From Nitrospira sp. (GTDB lineage Bacteria > Nitrospirota > Nitrospiria > Nitrospirales > Nitrospiraceae), in NCBI GenBank assembly GCA_018242725.1, contig JAFEBI010000017.1:1-44517 (forward strand): a DNA stretch of 44,517 bases. Direction: 5' to 3'. Within the stretch, counting starts at the first letter, position 1. Each line of letters starts with the position of its first letter. Under the pieces are notes generated by a model. It saw nothing but the letters and a program-made list of their open reading frames with translations. It did not search any database and was not told the DNA's origin. Shown here one piece after another: positions 1 to 7,650 of the stretch. The position numbers and the translations under genes are program-made.

Positions 1-25
1 GAGCCAGGATCAAACTCTCAAAAAT
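1..25 (-). rRNA. 16S rRNA, 5' tip only (gene runs off the window start)
   Basis: Read on the minus strand, the first bases give AGAGTTTGATCCTGGCTC, the universal 27F primer site at the 5' end of bacterial 16S rRNA. By comparison with E. coli numbering, position 8 of the rRNA falls at base 18, so the mature 5' end lies near base 25. Everything downstream of the primer site is outside the window, so the stretch is too short and too conserved to place the organism. Confidence 0.95.
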
Positions 26-27
26 AG

Positions 28-123
28 GTGTTCATTAAATTTGGACCAAGGGCCACCACTTCAATACACCTTACACAACGTCCTCTATTCAGTTTTCAAA
101 GAACACCCGCGTTCCTCACGCGA
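28..123 (-). promoter_or_regulatory. rrn leader with boxA-like antitermination element
   Basis: Between the predicted transcription start and the 16S 5' end the minus strand reads TGTTCTTTGAAAACTGAATA (boxA-like core at about 93-105). This resembles the boxA leader element found upstream of many bacterial 16S genes, which loads Nus factors. No coding potential is seen. Confidence 0.6.
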
Positions 124-130
124 GCGGCGC

Positions 131-159
131 ACTATACATTGTGCACCATCTCGTGTCAA
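131..159 (-). promoter_or_regulatory. Strong sigma70-type rrn promoter
   Basis: On the minus strand a perfect -35 box TTGACA (159-154) is followed after exactly 17 nt by TATAGT (136-131), one mismatch from the -10 consensus. Transcription would start near base 124, about 100 nt before the mature 16S end. This fits an rRNA operon promoter. Confidence 0.85.
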
Positions 160-304
160 GGGACCCGCTCGAAATAATTTCGCGTAGTTTCCCTTCGGCA
201 CCGCACCGTGACTCGCATCAGGCGCGGTCATCAGGCAGGAACACAGTCGCAATCAACGAAGGGGAAGATAACAAGGTATTTCTCAAGAGTCAAGAGGGTG
301 ATCC

Positions 305-1360
305 GTGTATAATTTAAAAATTATGACACAACCGAAAAATAGTTGGCCTATGCATCGTCGAACACTGCTCAAAGCTTTGGGGTTGGGAGCACTGGTCGGG
401 AGCACCAGCGGCTGCGATGCCGTCGGTGGAATATTCGGACGAATGTTTGCGGTTCCGCCACGCGACACGACCTTCTTCACTCCGAACACTAAGTTCTATG
501 TAGTTAATTATGCGGATGGCGCCGTCTCAGCCTCTCGCGAGTTGAACATTGAACAGTGGAAGGTGCACATCAAAGGCGCCGTGAACACCCCGATGTCACT
601 CGGTTGGCGTGATATCTTGAACCGTGATTCGTACGATCAGATCTCCACACTCATGTGCATCGATACCCTGCCCGGCGGCGACAGCCTGGGCACGGCGACA
701 TGGCGCGGCATCTCGCTGAAGAAGCTGCTCCTCGACTGCGGCGCTGACACGGAGACGGCCCGTGACGTCGTCTTTCGCGGCATCGACGGCTACGACGACA
801 GCATCCCGTTTACACGCGCCATGCAGGATGATGTGATGCTCGCGTTTCTGATGAACGGCGAGAAGCTCCCCAAAGAACACGGTTTTCCACTCCGCCTCCT
901 GGTGCCCGGTCTCTACGGCATCAAGAACGTGAAGTGGATCGTCGAAATCGAAGTCTATCCGGGCGACTACAAGGGCTACTGGCAGCGGAAGGGTTGGACC
1001 GACGACGGCACGATCAAAATCTTTTCCCGCATTGATTCGCCGGGACATTATCAAACCTTGCGCGGGCCCGAGCACACCTTCCGGGGCATCGCGTTCGGTG
1101 GGCCGAACAGCATCGGCAAAGTGGAGTTGAGCTTCGACGCGGGCCGTACATGGGCTGACTGCAAGATCGAACCGCCCATGTCGCCCTATTCCTGGGTGAT
1201 CTGGACGTACACATGGCACCCGTCCAAGCCGGGCAAATTCCAAACCGTCGTCCGCGCAACCGACACGAAGGGGCAGCTCCAAATCGCCGAAATCGTGCGC
1301 CCCCAGCCGGCCGGCGCCAGTGGGTACCACACGATTATTTCGGAAGTGGAACAGATATAG
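305..1360 (+). CDS. Sulfite-oxidase-family molybdopterin oxidoreductase, Tat lipoprotein
   Basis: A 351-aa protein of the sulfite oxidase/YedY/SoxC-like molybdopterin superfamily. A twin-arginine signal (HRRTLLKALGLG, residues 17-28) is followed by a lipobox-like STSGC (Cys37), suggesting Tat export and lipid anchoring. The probable Mo-ligating cysteine is Cys118 (LMCID). The C-terminal part (VELSFDAGRTWADCKI, then a W-rich stretch) looks like the Ig-like dimerization domain of sulfite oxidases. The GTG at 305 is chosen because GAGGGTG sits 4-5 nt upstream; ATG codons at 323 and 350 are alternatives. It diverges from the rrn promoter. Its substrate cannot be told from sequence, and the family includes sulfite dehydrogenases, MsrP-type reductases and orphan enzymes. 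Confidence 0.85.
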   Translation: MYNLKIMTQPKNSWPMHRRTLLKALGLGALVGSTSGCDAVGGIFGRMFAVPPRDTTFFTPNTKFYVVNYADGAVSASRELNIEQWKVHIKGAVNTPMSLGWRDILNRDSYDQISTLMCIDTLPGGDSLGTATWRGISLKKLLLDCGADTETARDVVFRGIDGYDDSIPFTRAMQDDVMLAFLMNGEKLPKEHGFPLRLLVPGLYGIKNVKWIVEIEVYPGDYKGYWQRKGWTDDGTIKIFSRIDSPGHYQTLRGPEHTFRGIAFGGPNSIGKVELSFDAGRTWADCKIEPPMSPYSWVIWTYTWHPSKPGKFQTVVRATDTKGQLQIAEIVRPQPAGASGYHTIISEVEQI

Positions 1361-1451
1361 GGAAATGCGGCACAATCCGAATGGGGATATGTATCATCTC
1401 GCAATACAATCGACGTCGCACCCTACCGACAATACCATCAAGAGTCCCATG

Positions 1452-1502
1452 AGAGCAGATCACTTCTACTTCTGAAAAAATGAATCACAAGTGATCTGCT
1501 CT
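1452..1502. terminator. Perfect 14-bp inverted repeat, possible hairpin terminator
   Basis: AGAGCAGATCACTT (1452-1465) is exactly repeated in inverse orientation at 1489-1502, with a 23-nt loop. It lies about 90 nt after the molybdoenzyme stop and overlaps the 3' end of the small minus-strand ORF. No clear U-tract follows either arm, so an intrinsic terminator is only one reading; a protein-binding dyad or RNA-stabilising hairpin is also possible. Confidence 0.4.
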
Positions 1503-1672
1503 TTGCGGATCTCGTATTCCTTTTGATCCATTTCACCGGCCTTAAAGTCCTCCTCAAGCCGATCCTTTTCGCGTTTCAGGTGATACTCGTAACTCCCGCC
1601 TACTACTCCAGCTCTGAAAACCCCACCGAGCAGGCAGGTCCCTACTGGCGAGCAACCTGTCATACCCGCCAC
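1466..1672 (-). CDS. Small lipoprotein-like protein with SHOCT-like tail (possibly broken)
   Basis: A 68-aa ORF from a GTG. The start of the reading frame contains MTGCSPVG, which looks like the end of a lipoprotein signal (TGC lipobox). A Gly/Val-rich patch follows, then a charged helix (KREKDRLEEDFKAGEMDQ) resembling short oligomerization (SHOCT-like) tails. No hydrophobic signal helix lies in this frame upstream of the cysteine. An overlapping frame starting at ATG 1707 with a fair ribosome site (AAAGGG) reads MGNLALSIGDLMLWRV and would supply a leader if one base were gained or lost near 1665. Either the start is unusual or the gene is frameshifted. The last residues run through the inverted repeat at 1489-1502. 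I do not recognise a function. Confidence 0.4.
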   Translation of the reverse strand: MAGMTGCSPVGTCLLGGVFRAGVVGGSYEYHLKREKDRLEEDFKAGEMDQKEYEIRKEQITCDSFFQK

Positions 1673-1861
1673 AGCATCAAGTCTCCGATCGACAAAGCAA
1701 GATTTCCCATATCAATCCCTTTCTTGATACAAACGCCTCTGCCACATTCATCATTGGTCTCCAGGTTACTTTTCTGGTCAACACCCCCAGCGTCAAACTC
1801 AATTTTTCGACTGAGATGAGTTGGAGTGAAATATGACAGGAAAACAGAGGGGAGCTTGGTG

Positions 1862-2364
1862 CTATCCCAACATTGATCTGCGCGGTTGCTGCAACGCCTG
1901 AAGCACGAGTAATACGACACCGACAGTAATGCAGACGTCGGCCACATTGAAGATCCCGGTGCGGAAGCCGCCGATGCCGATGTTCATGAAATCGATCACA
2001 CGGCCGTCGTTCATGATGCGGTCGACAAGATTGCCCAGCCCGCCGCTCAGCACCAGACTCCAGGCAACAATAGTGTCGAGAGACACTGGTTGAACAAAGA
2101 GCACAACCGCCAAGGCGAGAAGACACAAGCTAGGGAATACCTGAAAGAGAAAGACCCGCAACCCCTCGGAGAACCCTTCCCCGAAACTCAGGAAAGCCCC
2201 GGTATTTTCAGCATATTGGAGGCGGATCGTATCATGAAACCACGAGTGCGGTGATTGAAGGGCCAGATGCTGGCGGGCAACATCCTTTGTGAATTGATCA
2301 CATCCTATCTATTTGAAAGGAGGAGCAGCGGTAGAACCAACACGCTTTGATTGAAGCGCTGCAT
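1862..2364 (-). pseudogene. lspA: Lipoprotein signal peptidase LspA, interrupted by a frameshift
   Basis: LspA is the inner-membrane aspartyl protease that removes signal peptides from prolipoproteins. The reading frame ending at 1862 holds the family motifs in order: DQFTK, ENTGAFLSFG, GGLGNLVDR and VIDF...GIFNVAD. The last two carry the catalytic aspartates. This frame closes upstream at a stop (2309-2311) just before DQFTK, so the first membrane helix is missing. A different frame supplies it: ATG 2364, preceded by AGGGGTG, reads MQRFNQSVLVLPLLLLSNR and then stops at 2305. Gain of one base near 2305-2312 (AAATAGATAGG context) would join the two into a normal LspA of about 167 aa. It is either an inactivating mutation or a sequencing error; a second copy elsewhere would be expected if real. 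Confidence 0.8.
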
Positions 2365-2482
2365 CACCCCTCATCCTACACCACTCCAGTGCGCCCGTAG
2401 AGGTCTGACCTCTTTGACATCTCCAACCTTCACAGATCTAGATGCACTCAACACCAAGACCGGGAGACCGCCGTCAGGACGA

Positions 2483-2707
2483 TTAATTTTTGCGTGGACG
2501 TCCGACCGGGAGCTTCCCTTTTCGCTTCTTGAAGCGCTTTCCCTTTTCGAGTTTTGTGAGCGCGGATTGGATCGCGGATTCGACGACACCAGTGAGCGTC
2601 AATTGAGGACTCCAATACACGACGGTTCGCAACCGTTCAACCATGTCGGCGGAGAGAGATAGCGTGACTCTCTCCTTGCGCTTCGCCACTCGCTGTTCCT
2701 GCTTCAT
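2483..2707 (-). CDS. Small basic DNA-binding-like protein (ribbon-helix-helix type)
   Basis: A 74-aa, very basic protein starting at ATG 2707 with a strong ribosome site (GGGAGGGAG) about 7 nt upstream. The segment KERVTLSLSADMVERLRTVV reads as a beta strand followed by an amphipathic helix, as in ribbon-helix-helix regulators, and the C-terminus (KGKRFKKRKGK, VGRPRKN) ends in AT-hook-like basic residues. No toxin partner is seen beside it. It could be an orphan antitoxin or a plasmid-type regulator; the RHH assignment is inference from pattern only. Confidence 0.55.
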   Translation of the reverse strand: MKQEQRVAKRKERVTLSLSADMVERLRTVVYWSPQLTLTGVVESAIQSALTKLEKGKRFKKRKGKLPVGRPRKN

Positions 2708-3050
2708 TGGACCATCTCCCTCCCGATGTACTCATTCACACCATATTGTCTATGCTTGGATATCATGCGCCGTTCTATGCACGCAAGGGGCATCGGCGGA
2801 CTCCAACATTATTGCTTCCTCAATAGAAACCCCGATTGTTTCATAACAGAACACCCGCACTCTTCAAACCTGAGCATTCAACCTATCGAGTCCCCCATGC
2901 ACACCAGGAAGATACATCGATGCGTTCCTCGTCACGCCACAATCAGCATTGTATTCCTAATACCTACACCCTAATAATAGACAAGCCATGATGCCGTATG
3001 ATACCAAGTTTTTCTACTTGGCCATGTTTCTTATGGTTCACTCTCATTAA
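2708..3050. other. Non-coding spacer
   Basis: No ORF with a ribosome site and recognisable product is seen on either strand. Base composition is more AT-rich than the neighbouring genes. It leads directly into the MITE at 3051. Confidence 0.5.
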
Positions 3051-3148
3051 GGAAGGTCTGATTTATTTTGAATTTCGATCACAGATAGGTCGAATCTCCG
3101 GCATTTTGAGAGCTGGCTGGTTAAAAAACGGAATTATTCAGACCTTCC
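3051..3148. mobile_element. 98-bp MITE with IS5-like ends and TTAA flanks
   Basis: The element starts GGAAGGTCTGATTTATT and ends with the inverse AATTATTCAGACCTTCC; the outer 11 bp match perfectly. It is flanked on both sides by TTAA, so the perfect inverted repeat extends to 15 bp (3047-3061 and 3138-3152). The ends resemble those I know for IS5-type elements (GGAAGGTGCGAA...), and a 4-bp YTAR-type target duplication fits that group. There is no room for a transposase, so it would need one supplied in trans. Confidence 0.7.
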
Positions 3149-3318
3149 TTAAAGGAAATCTCCTGGTGAGTACAAACCAGACCCAGCATTCTCGCATCGC
3201 TCAGAGGCTCAACGTACGAGACAGAGTACACTTCGTCTCTTCCCTCGCTGCGGCCTTGCTGGACGGCCTTTCTGAATAGCCTGCGGAGCATCCCAATCCG
3301 ATTGACCCTCATACGCAC
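3121..3318 (-). pseudogene. Short ORF of unknown family, 3' end made of MITE sequence
   Basis: A 65-aa frame rich in Arg, with MLRRLFRKAVQQGRSEGRDE as its clearest segment. Its last nine codons lie inside the MITE at 3051-3148, so the natural C-terminus was probably replaced by the insertion. A second minus-strand frame (3209-3463) overlaps it and seems to continue the same sequence upstream in another phase, which suggests decay. I do not recognise a function, and it may be a degenerate dispersed repeat rather than a gene. Confidence 0.3.
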
Positions 3319-3459
3319 CGGTCCTCTTGGGAAACGGCGCAGAGTTTGTCAACACACTGTCGGCTGAGGAGGGGGAAATGTGAAGAGTGATCAGAAAGCC
3401 CATAATCAAGCCACCGGCTGAGAGTTGGGGAATAAGCCCGTCAACACTCCAAGCCCCGC

Positions 3460-4020
3460 TCAAAATCCAATAGCGAATCCACCACCTCCACCAAGGCCGA
3501 CTCCCGTCCCACCCCCAAGCCCGATCGAGAATCTGGGCCGTGATTGAGGGTTGTCATACGACGGAGCGGGCCAGGGATGGAGGTGCTTGATGATCACCAC
3601 CGGGTACCGGTATTCCACGTCATCGAGATAGTCGGTCTTGCCCCCTGACACTTCTCCGGCAATGGTCATTGTTGATCCCTCAACAATCGTCGCGGGATCG
3701 AGAAACTCCTGTTGAATCGCCAGAAACCGCCCCTGTGATTGTCGGCGGTCGAGAATTGGCCTCTCTCGTGTATCGAGGGGCAGTTGCAGAAGCTCGATCT
3801 GCGTCCCCGCCTTCAGGCGCTTTGCCTTGAGGATCACTCCACCGAGAACCACGACTCTCCCCTGGTACGACTCAGGATCCGTCAGGAGCTCTCGAAAGCC
3901 GACCGTTCGGTCGACGAGAGGTTCAAGCGACTCTGGAACCACCCGTTGCGAAGAACAGGCTGCGATCAGAATACATGCCGCCACCCACAACGGCTTGAAA
4001 GAGACAAGACGCATAGGCAC
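3460..4020 (-). CDS. Slp-family outer-membrane lipoprotein
   Basis: A 186-aa lipoprotein. A short hydrophobic signal ends in IAACSS, placing the acylated cysteine at residue 22 (counting from GTG 4020; ATG 4014 is an equally good start, and neither has a clear ribosome site). The body (FRELLTDPESYQGRVVVLGG, then EVYRYPVV-type strands and a final HLHPW) matches the Slp/YeaY family of starvation-inducible outer-membrane lipoproteins. The last ~25 residues are a glycine-rich low-complexity tail (GLGGGTGVGLGGGGG), longer than usual for the family. It is transcribed away from the lipoprotein-peptidase cluster that starts at 4183. Its biochemical role is unknown. Confidence 0.75.
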   Translation of the reverse strand: MPMRLVSFKPLWVAACILIAACSSQRVVPESLEPLVDRTVGFRELLTDPESYQGRVVVLGGVILKAKRLKAGTQIELLQLPLDTRERPILDRRQSQGRFLAIQQEFLDPATIVEGSTMTIAGEVSGGKTDYLDDVEYRYPVVIIKHLHPWPAPSYDNPQSRPRFSIGLGGGTGVGLGGGGGFAIGF

Positions 4021-4182
4021 ACTATAGCGTGAAGGTACTGCCGTTTCTACTTGTCATCGTTCATGAGAGCGACGACTTAGGGGCTTTCCCCCTTATGCAT
4101 GCTTCAGTTATGATGCAGCATCACGCAGTGACTTCCGAGACTTGCTGAGTCTTCGATCTGCCTTCGGTGAAGAGGAGTAAAC

Positions 4183-4839
4183 ATGTCGACATTGGTTCTG
4201 GCCGTCGTGCTGATGATCATGCCGCTAGGTCTATCCTCCTGTGACAAAGCCTACATGGCCACGATGGAGAAAATGGGGTATGCCAAACGCGATATTCTGA
4301 GCACCCGTGTCAAGTCAGCGCGAGATGCGCAAGAAGATGCCAAGCAAGAAATTCAAACCACGCTCGAGCAATTCGGCAAAGTCGTCTCCTATGAAGGCGG
4401 CGACCTTGAAGCCACGTATAAGAAGCTCAACAGTGAACTCGAGAACAGCGAGGACAGTGCCGAAGCTGTCCGAAAGAAAATCTCCGACGTCGAGAGCGTG
4501 GCCGACGCGTTGTTTTCAGAATGGGAAGAAGAACTCAAGCAATATTCCAGCGCCGATCTTCGACGGAAAAGCCAAGCCAAGCTTACCCAGACCAAGAGTC
4601 GCTATCGAGAGATGCTTGGCGCCATGAAACGCGCGGAACAGCGCATTGAGCCCGTTCTCAAACCGCTGCGCGATCAAGTCCTCTACTTGAAACACAATCT
4701 GAACGCACGGGCACTTTCCGCCATCAAAGGCGAACTCGTGAAAGTGGATGCACAAGTTGATCAGCTGGTAAAAGATATGAACCGTTCCATCGCCGAGGCC
4801 GACAAGTTCATTCAAACCATGGAAAAAGAATCGGACTGA
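4183..4839 (+). CDS. DUF2959-family coiled-coil lipoprotein
   Basis: A 218-aa protein starting at ATG 4183 with GAGGAG 6 nt upstream. A hydrophobic leader ends in GLSSC (Cys20), a plausible lipobox. The rest is almost entirely charged helix with heptad spacing, matching DUF2959 proteins, whose members begin CDKAYMATMEKMGYAKRDIL as here. No enzyme motif is present. It is first in a three-gene plus-strand cluster (peptidase at 4863, membrane protein at 5732), with only 23 nt before the next gene, suggesting co-transcription and a shared envelope role. Its actual role is unknown. Confidence 0.75.
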   Translation: MSTLVLAVVLMIMPLGLSSCDKAYMATMEKMGYAKRDILSTRVKSARDAQEDAKQEIQTTLEQFGKVVSYEGGDLEATYKKLNSELENSEDSAEAVRKKISDVESVADALFSEWEEELKQYSSADLRRKSQAKLTQTKSRYREMLGAMKRAEQRIEPVLKPLRDQVLYLKHNLNARALSAIKGELVKVDAQVDQLVKDMNRSIAEADKFIQTMEKESD

Positions 4840-4862
4840 TCTGCAAGGCAGAGAGGGCTCTT

Positions 4863-5735
4863 ATGCGGATCGAAGACCAACGCGAAAGCGACAACATTGA
4901 AGATCGTCGCGGTATGGGCCCTGCCCGCATCGGAGGGCGCGGCGGTCTCGGCATCGGCACAATCGTGCTGGCCTTGGCCGTCAGCTATTTCACCGGTGTC
5001 AATCCGCTGACCGTCCTGAATCTCTTGACGGGCGTCCAAAGTGTGACCGAAACGGTCGCACCCTCGGCCCCATCAGAATCCGGCGCCGTCGGAGCCCCGA
5101 AAGATGAGCTTGGTCGGTTTGCCTCCGTCGTCCTCGCCGATACGGAAACAACCTGGCGGGAGCTTCTCGGGTCACGGTATCAAGATCCGCGCATGGTGCT
5201 GTTTACCGGAGCGGTGCAATCAGCTTGTGGGACCACCTCCTCGGCAGTCGGCCCGTTTTACTGCCCCAACGACCGCCGGGTTTATCTCGACCTGGCGTTC
5301 TTCAATCAGCTGGCACATCAATTGGGGGCAACGGGAGACTTTGCCCAAGCCTATGTGATCGCCCACGAAGTCGGTCACCATGTGCAAAATGTCTTGGGCG
5401 TCGCCGAAAAAGTACACCGCCTCCAGCAACGGGCCTCTGAAGTGGAAGGCAATGCCTTGTCGGTTCGCATGGAACTGCAGGCCGATTGCTATGCCGGTGT
5501 CTGGGGCTATCACGCCAAACGTAACCGGAACTTAATCGAGCCTGGAGATTTCGAGGAGGGCCTCCGCGCAGCCGCAGCCATCGGCGACGACCGACTGCAA
5601 AAGAAGTCGCGTGGGCACGTTCAACCGGAAAGCTGGACCCACGGTTCGTCCGAACAGCGGATGACCTGGCTCAAGCGTGGGCTCGAATCCGGGGACCCAG
5701 CGGTCTGCAACACGTTTGAGAATAATCGGCTATGA
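4863..5735 (+). CDS. YpfJ-type neutral zinc metallopeptidase
   Basis: A 290-aa membrane-anchored metallopeptidase. The N-terminus (RRESDN-like, EDRRG) and glycine-rich stretch lead into one membrane helix at about residues 29-52, the standard layout of YpfJ proteins. The zinc site is HEVGH at 168-172, with a likely third ligand Glu204 in RMELQADCYAGVW. A motif ending WTHGSSEQR is typical of the family C-terminus. Members are putative peptidases of the cell envelope with poorly known substrates. Its last codons overlap the next gene by 4 nt (ATGA), implying translational coupling. Confidence 0.9.
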   Translation: MRIEDQRESDNIEDRRGMGPARIGGRGGLGIGTIVLALAVSYFTGVNPLTVLNLLTGVQSVTETVAPSAPSESGAVGAPKDELGRFASVVLADTETTWRELLGSRYQDPRMVLFTGAVQSACGTTSSAVGPFYCPNDRRVYLDLAFFNQLAHQLGATGDFAQAYVIAHEVGHHVQNVLGVAEKVHRLQQRASEVEGNALSVRMELQADCYAGVWGYHAKRNRNLIEPGDFEEGLRAAAAIGDDRLQKKSRGHVQPESWTHGSSEQRMTWLKRGLESGDPAVCNTFENNRL

Positions 5736-6178
5736 GCAATCCAGCTCCTGGGGCAAAAAGCAGCCTTCTTGCGAAAACACTAGGGCCCTTGCTGTCCGAC
5801 CCGCCATGGGCCGCCAAATCATTCCTCGCCGCAAGTGCAACGACCGTCGCCGGGATCGGCGCTTGGCTCAGCGATATGATGTCGCCGACACTCGCCCGCG
5901 CGGGCGCCGGCTTTCTCTGTGGGTTTTTACTCGGATGGGCCTTCAGAAAGACGCTCAAACTTGCGCTGCTGATCACCGTATCGCTGGTAGCGCTCATCGC
6001 CGTCCTGAAAACCACCGGCTGGATTCACTTGGAATGGACCTTGATCGAGAGCGATGTGAATCGCACCCTTGACTGGGCACGAGGCCAAACCCAGGCCTTG
6101 AAAGATGCCGCGATCGTCTATCTCCCCTCAGCCGGTGCCGCCGGTGCCGGTGCGTTTTTTGGATTTCGTGGGAAGTAG
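5732..6178 (+). CDS. FUN14-like small membrane protein
   Basis: A 148-aa protein whose ATG overlaps the peptidase stop. It has three hydrophobic segments: about residues 30-48, 56-90 and 128-145. The middle part (GAGFLCGFLLGWAFRKTLKL, then a hydrophobic run and TGWIHLEW) follows the FUN14 domain pattern of a glycine-rich helix, a K/R-K turn, a second helix, and a GY/GW-x-x-x-W end. FUN14 proteins in bacteria have no established biochemical role. Being coupled to the peptidase, it may be a membrane partner; that is inference. Confidence 0.6.
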   Translation: MSNPAPGAKSSLLAKTLGPLLSDPPWAAKSFLAASATTVAGIGAWLSDMMSPTLARAGAGFLCGFLLGWAFRKTLKLALLITVSLVALIAVLKTTGWIHLEWTLIESDVNRTLDWARGQTQALKDAAIVYLPSAGAAGAGAFFGFRGK

Positions 6179-6227
6179 CGATCGCTCGTACTGTATCGGT
6201 ATATCCTGACAGCACGAAGACTCCTCT

Positions 6228-6593
6228 TCAGTTTTTCTTTACCACTTTCACATCTATCCTCCCTAAATAATGCCCCTCGATCGTGACTTGATCGCCGTCT
6301 TTGAGGAGGATCGGTCCCATTTGGCAAAGCGCCGCATAGCTGGCTTCAATCATTCCGCTGCCGTCATCAACCTGAAAATTTTGGATGCACTTCTCCAGTT
6401 TCGAGCTGGTTCCAACAAAGTGATGCATCTGATACCCACTGACCATCCCCGTCACTTGGACGACTTTCATCTTGTATGCATCGGGATAGGCCTGCAGAGA
6501 GCTGATCGTAACCGGATCTGCTGCCTGTGCGACCGAGACCAGACAGGCGAGGCCCACCAGCGCCACGACCATCACGCGTAGGGTGTTGCTCAT
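6228..6593 (-). CDS. Secreted OB-like small protein
   Basis: A 121-aa protein with a clear signal peptide (hydrophobic core then VAQA before ADPV, cleavage near residue 23). The mature part alternates short strands (VVQVTGMVSGY, QNFQVDDGSG, GDQVTIEGHY), the layout of an OB fold such as those in tRNA_anti-like or YgiW-type periplasmic proteins. ATG 6593 is preferred over GTG 6596 because AGGAGG lies 7 nt upstream of it. It converges on the FUN14-like gene and sits downstream of the exported Lon-type protease on the same strand. Function not known. Confidence 0.65.
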   Translation of the reverse strand: MSNTLRVMVVALVGLACLVSVAQAADPVTISSLQAYPDAYKMKVVQVTGMVSGYQMHHFVGTSSKLEKCIQNFQVDDGSGMIEASYAALCQMGPILLKDGDQVTIEGHYLGRIDVKVVKKN

Positions 6594-6652
6594 CACGTTG
6601 CCTCCTCTTCGTGCAATATGCTGCTCATGAAATATTCAGGATTGTGACAGCG

Positions 6653-7543
6653 TTACGGAACGTGACGCAGAACTTGCCCGGTGGCGGCACTATAGGCCTC
6701 CCCGAGTGTATGCACCTCGATCACCTGAATGGACCGCTCCGCCCCGGTAAACGTAAGATGGCTATTATCCAACGCATCCGGCACGATCATGGTGGTCTTC
6801 CTCAGATCCCGACAAGCATTCATCTTGTCCTCGAGTCTCCCCACGGCCTGAATCTCCTCGTTCAATTCGATTGTCCCCGACATACAGATGTCCGGGCGGA
6901 TCGAATCACCAAGGAGGGCGGCCGCGATGCCCACGGCAAAAATCCCGCCGGCACTGGGCCCATCCAATTGCGTCGGAACCAAGAGACGGACTGTGAGATA
7001 TCGCGGATCATACCCCACCGCTTTCGTGGCAACGGCGACCGCTGTCCGAAAAGACAGAGCAGATCCGAGCATCAAGTTCGAGTCTCCGAGAACCTCCGGC
7101 CCCTTCCCATCAGCCTTGTACCCGACGGCAAGTTGCGCCACATATCCCCTCCATGAACCTGTGATGGACCCAACCCGGTCTTGCCCTATGCTCAAGAGAG
7201 GCAAGGACAACGTGACGTCCTGAAAAGGCACGGGCTTCCTATGAGGAGGCTGTGATGGACTGTATGAGCGACTGGCACGAGGCACGGACGGCACAGGTGT
7301 AACATGCTGTGGGCGAAGCGTTGGTGATCTTTCCAGCGGTGAATAGGTCTTGGCCTCACCGAGTTGCCGACAGTCCGGATATTCACGGTCGGTATACAGA
7401 TCCGCTTGACCTGGCCTTGGACAGACCCAGGTCTCAGCCCATGCGGAACTGATATCAGCTAGAGCGGTCGTGGAACCAACAACAAAGAAAAGAAAAACGG
7501 ACAGACTGGTTGCACCACTACCTTTCGAGAGGTTGTGATCCAT
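6653..7543 (-). CDS. Exported Lon-type Ser/Lys protease domain without ATPase
   Basis: A 296-aa protein from ATG 7543. The first ~35 residues form a signal peptide (hydrophobic SLSVFLFFVVGSTTALA, possible cleavage after ALA). A proline-rich linker of about 60 residues follows, and then the proteolytic domain of Lon (PF05362-like) fills the C-terminal half. The catalytic serine is in LDGPSAGG (Ser197) and the lysine in LEDKMNAC (Lys240). Their spacing of 43 residues equals that of Ser679/Lys722 in E. coli Lon. The AAA+ module and LAN domain of true Lon are absent. It is therefore a secreted or periplasmic ATP-independent peptidase, comparable in layout to stand-alone Lon-C or YlbL/SdrC-type proteins that also carry a signal. 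The exact start is uncertain because no good ribosome site is visible. Confidence 0.8.
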   Translation of the reverse strand: MDHNLSKGSGATSLSVFLFFVVGSTTALADISSAWAETWVCPRPGQADLYTDREYPDCRQLGEAKTYSPLERSPTLRPQHVTPVPSVPRASRSYSPSQPPHRKPVPFQDVTLSLPLLSIGQDRVGSITGSWRGYVAQLAVGYKADGKGPEVLGDSNLMLGSALSFRTAVAVATKAVGYDPRYLTVRLLVPTQLDGPSAGGIFAVGIAAALLGDSIRPDICMSGTIELNEEIQAVGRLEDKMNACRDLRKTTMIVPDALDNSHLTFTGAERSIQVIEVHTLGEAYSAATGQVLRHVP

Positions 7544-7650
7544 GCGTGAGGTACGAGAACGATCAGCCTCTGAAGCGTATCGCTCAAACCACATTTCGTC
7601 AAAAAGACGGTGTGTACGTGGAGAGTTGGTGGGGGAAAGCTCGCGAAGTA

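Noticed and set aside
596..1375. 259-aa minus-strand ORF
   Set aside because: Antisense shadow of the molybdoenzyme gene; no ribosome site or recognisable domain.
6527..7156. 209-aa plus-strand ORF
   Set aside because: Opposite the Lon-type protease gene, whose catalytic dyad is clear.
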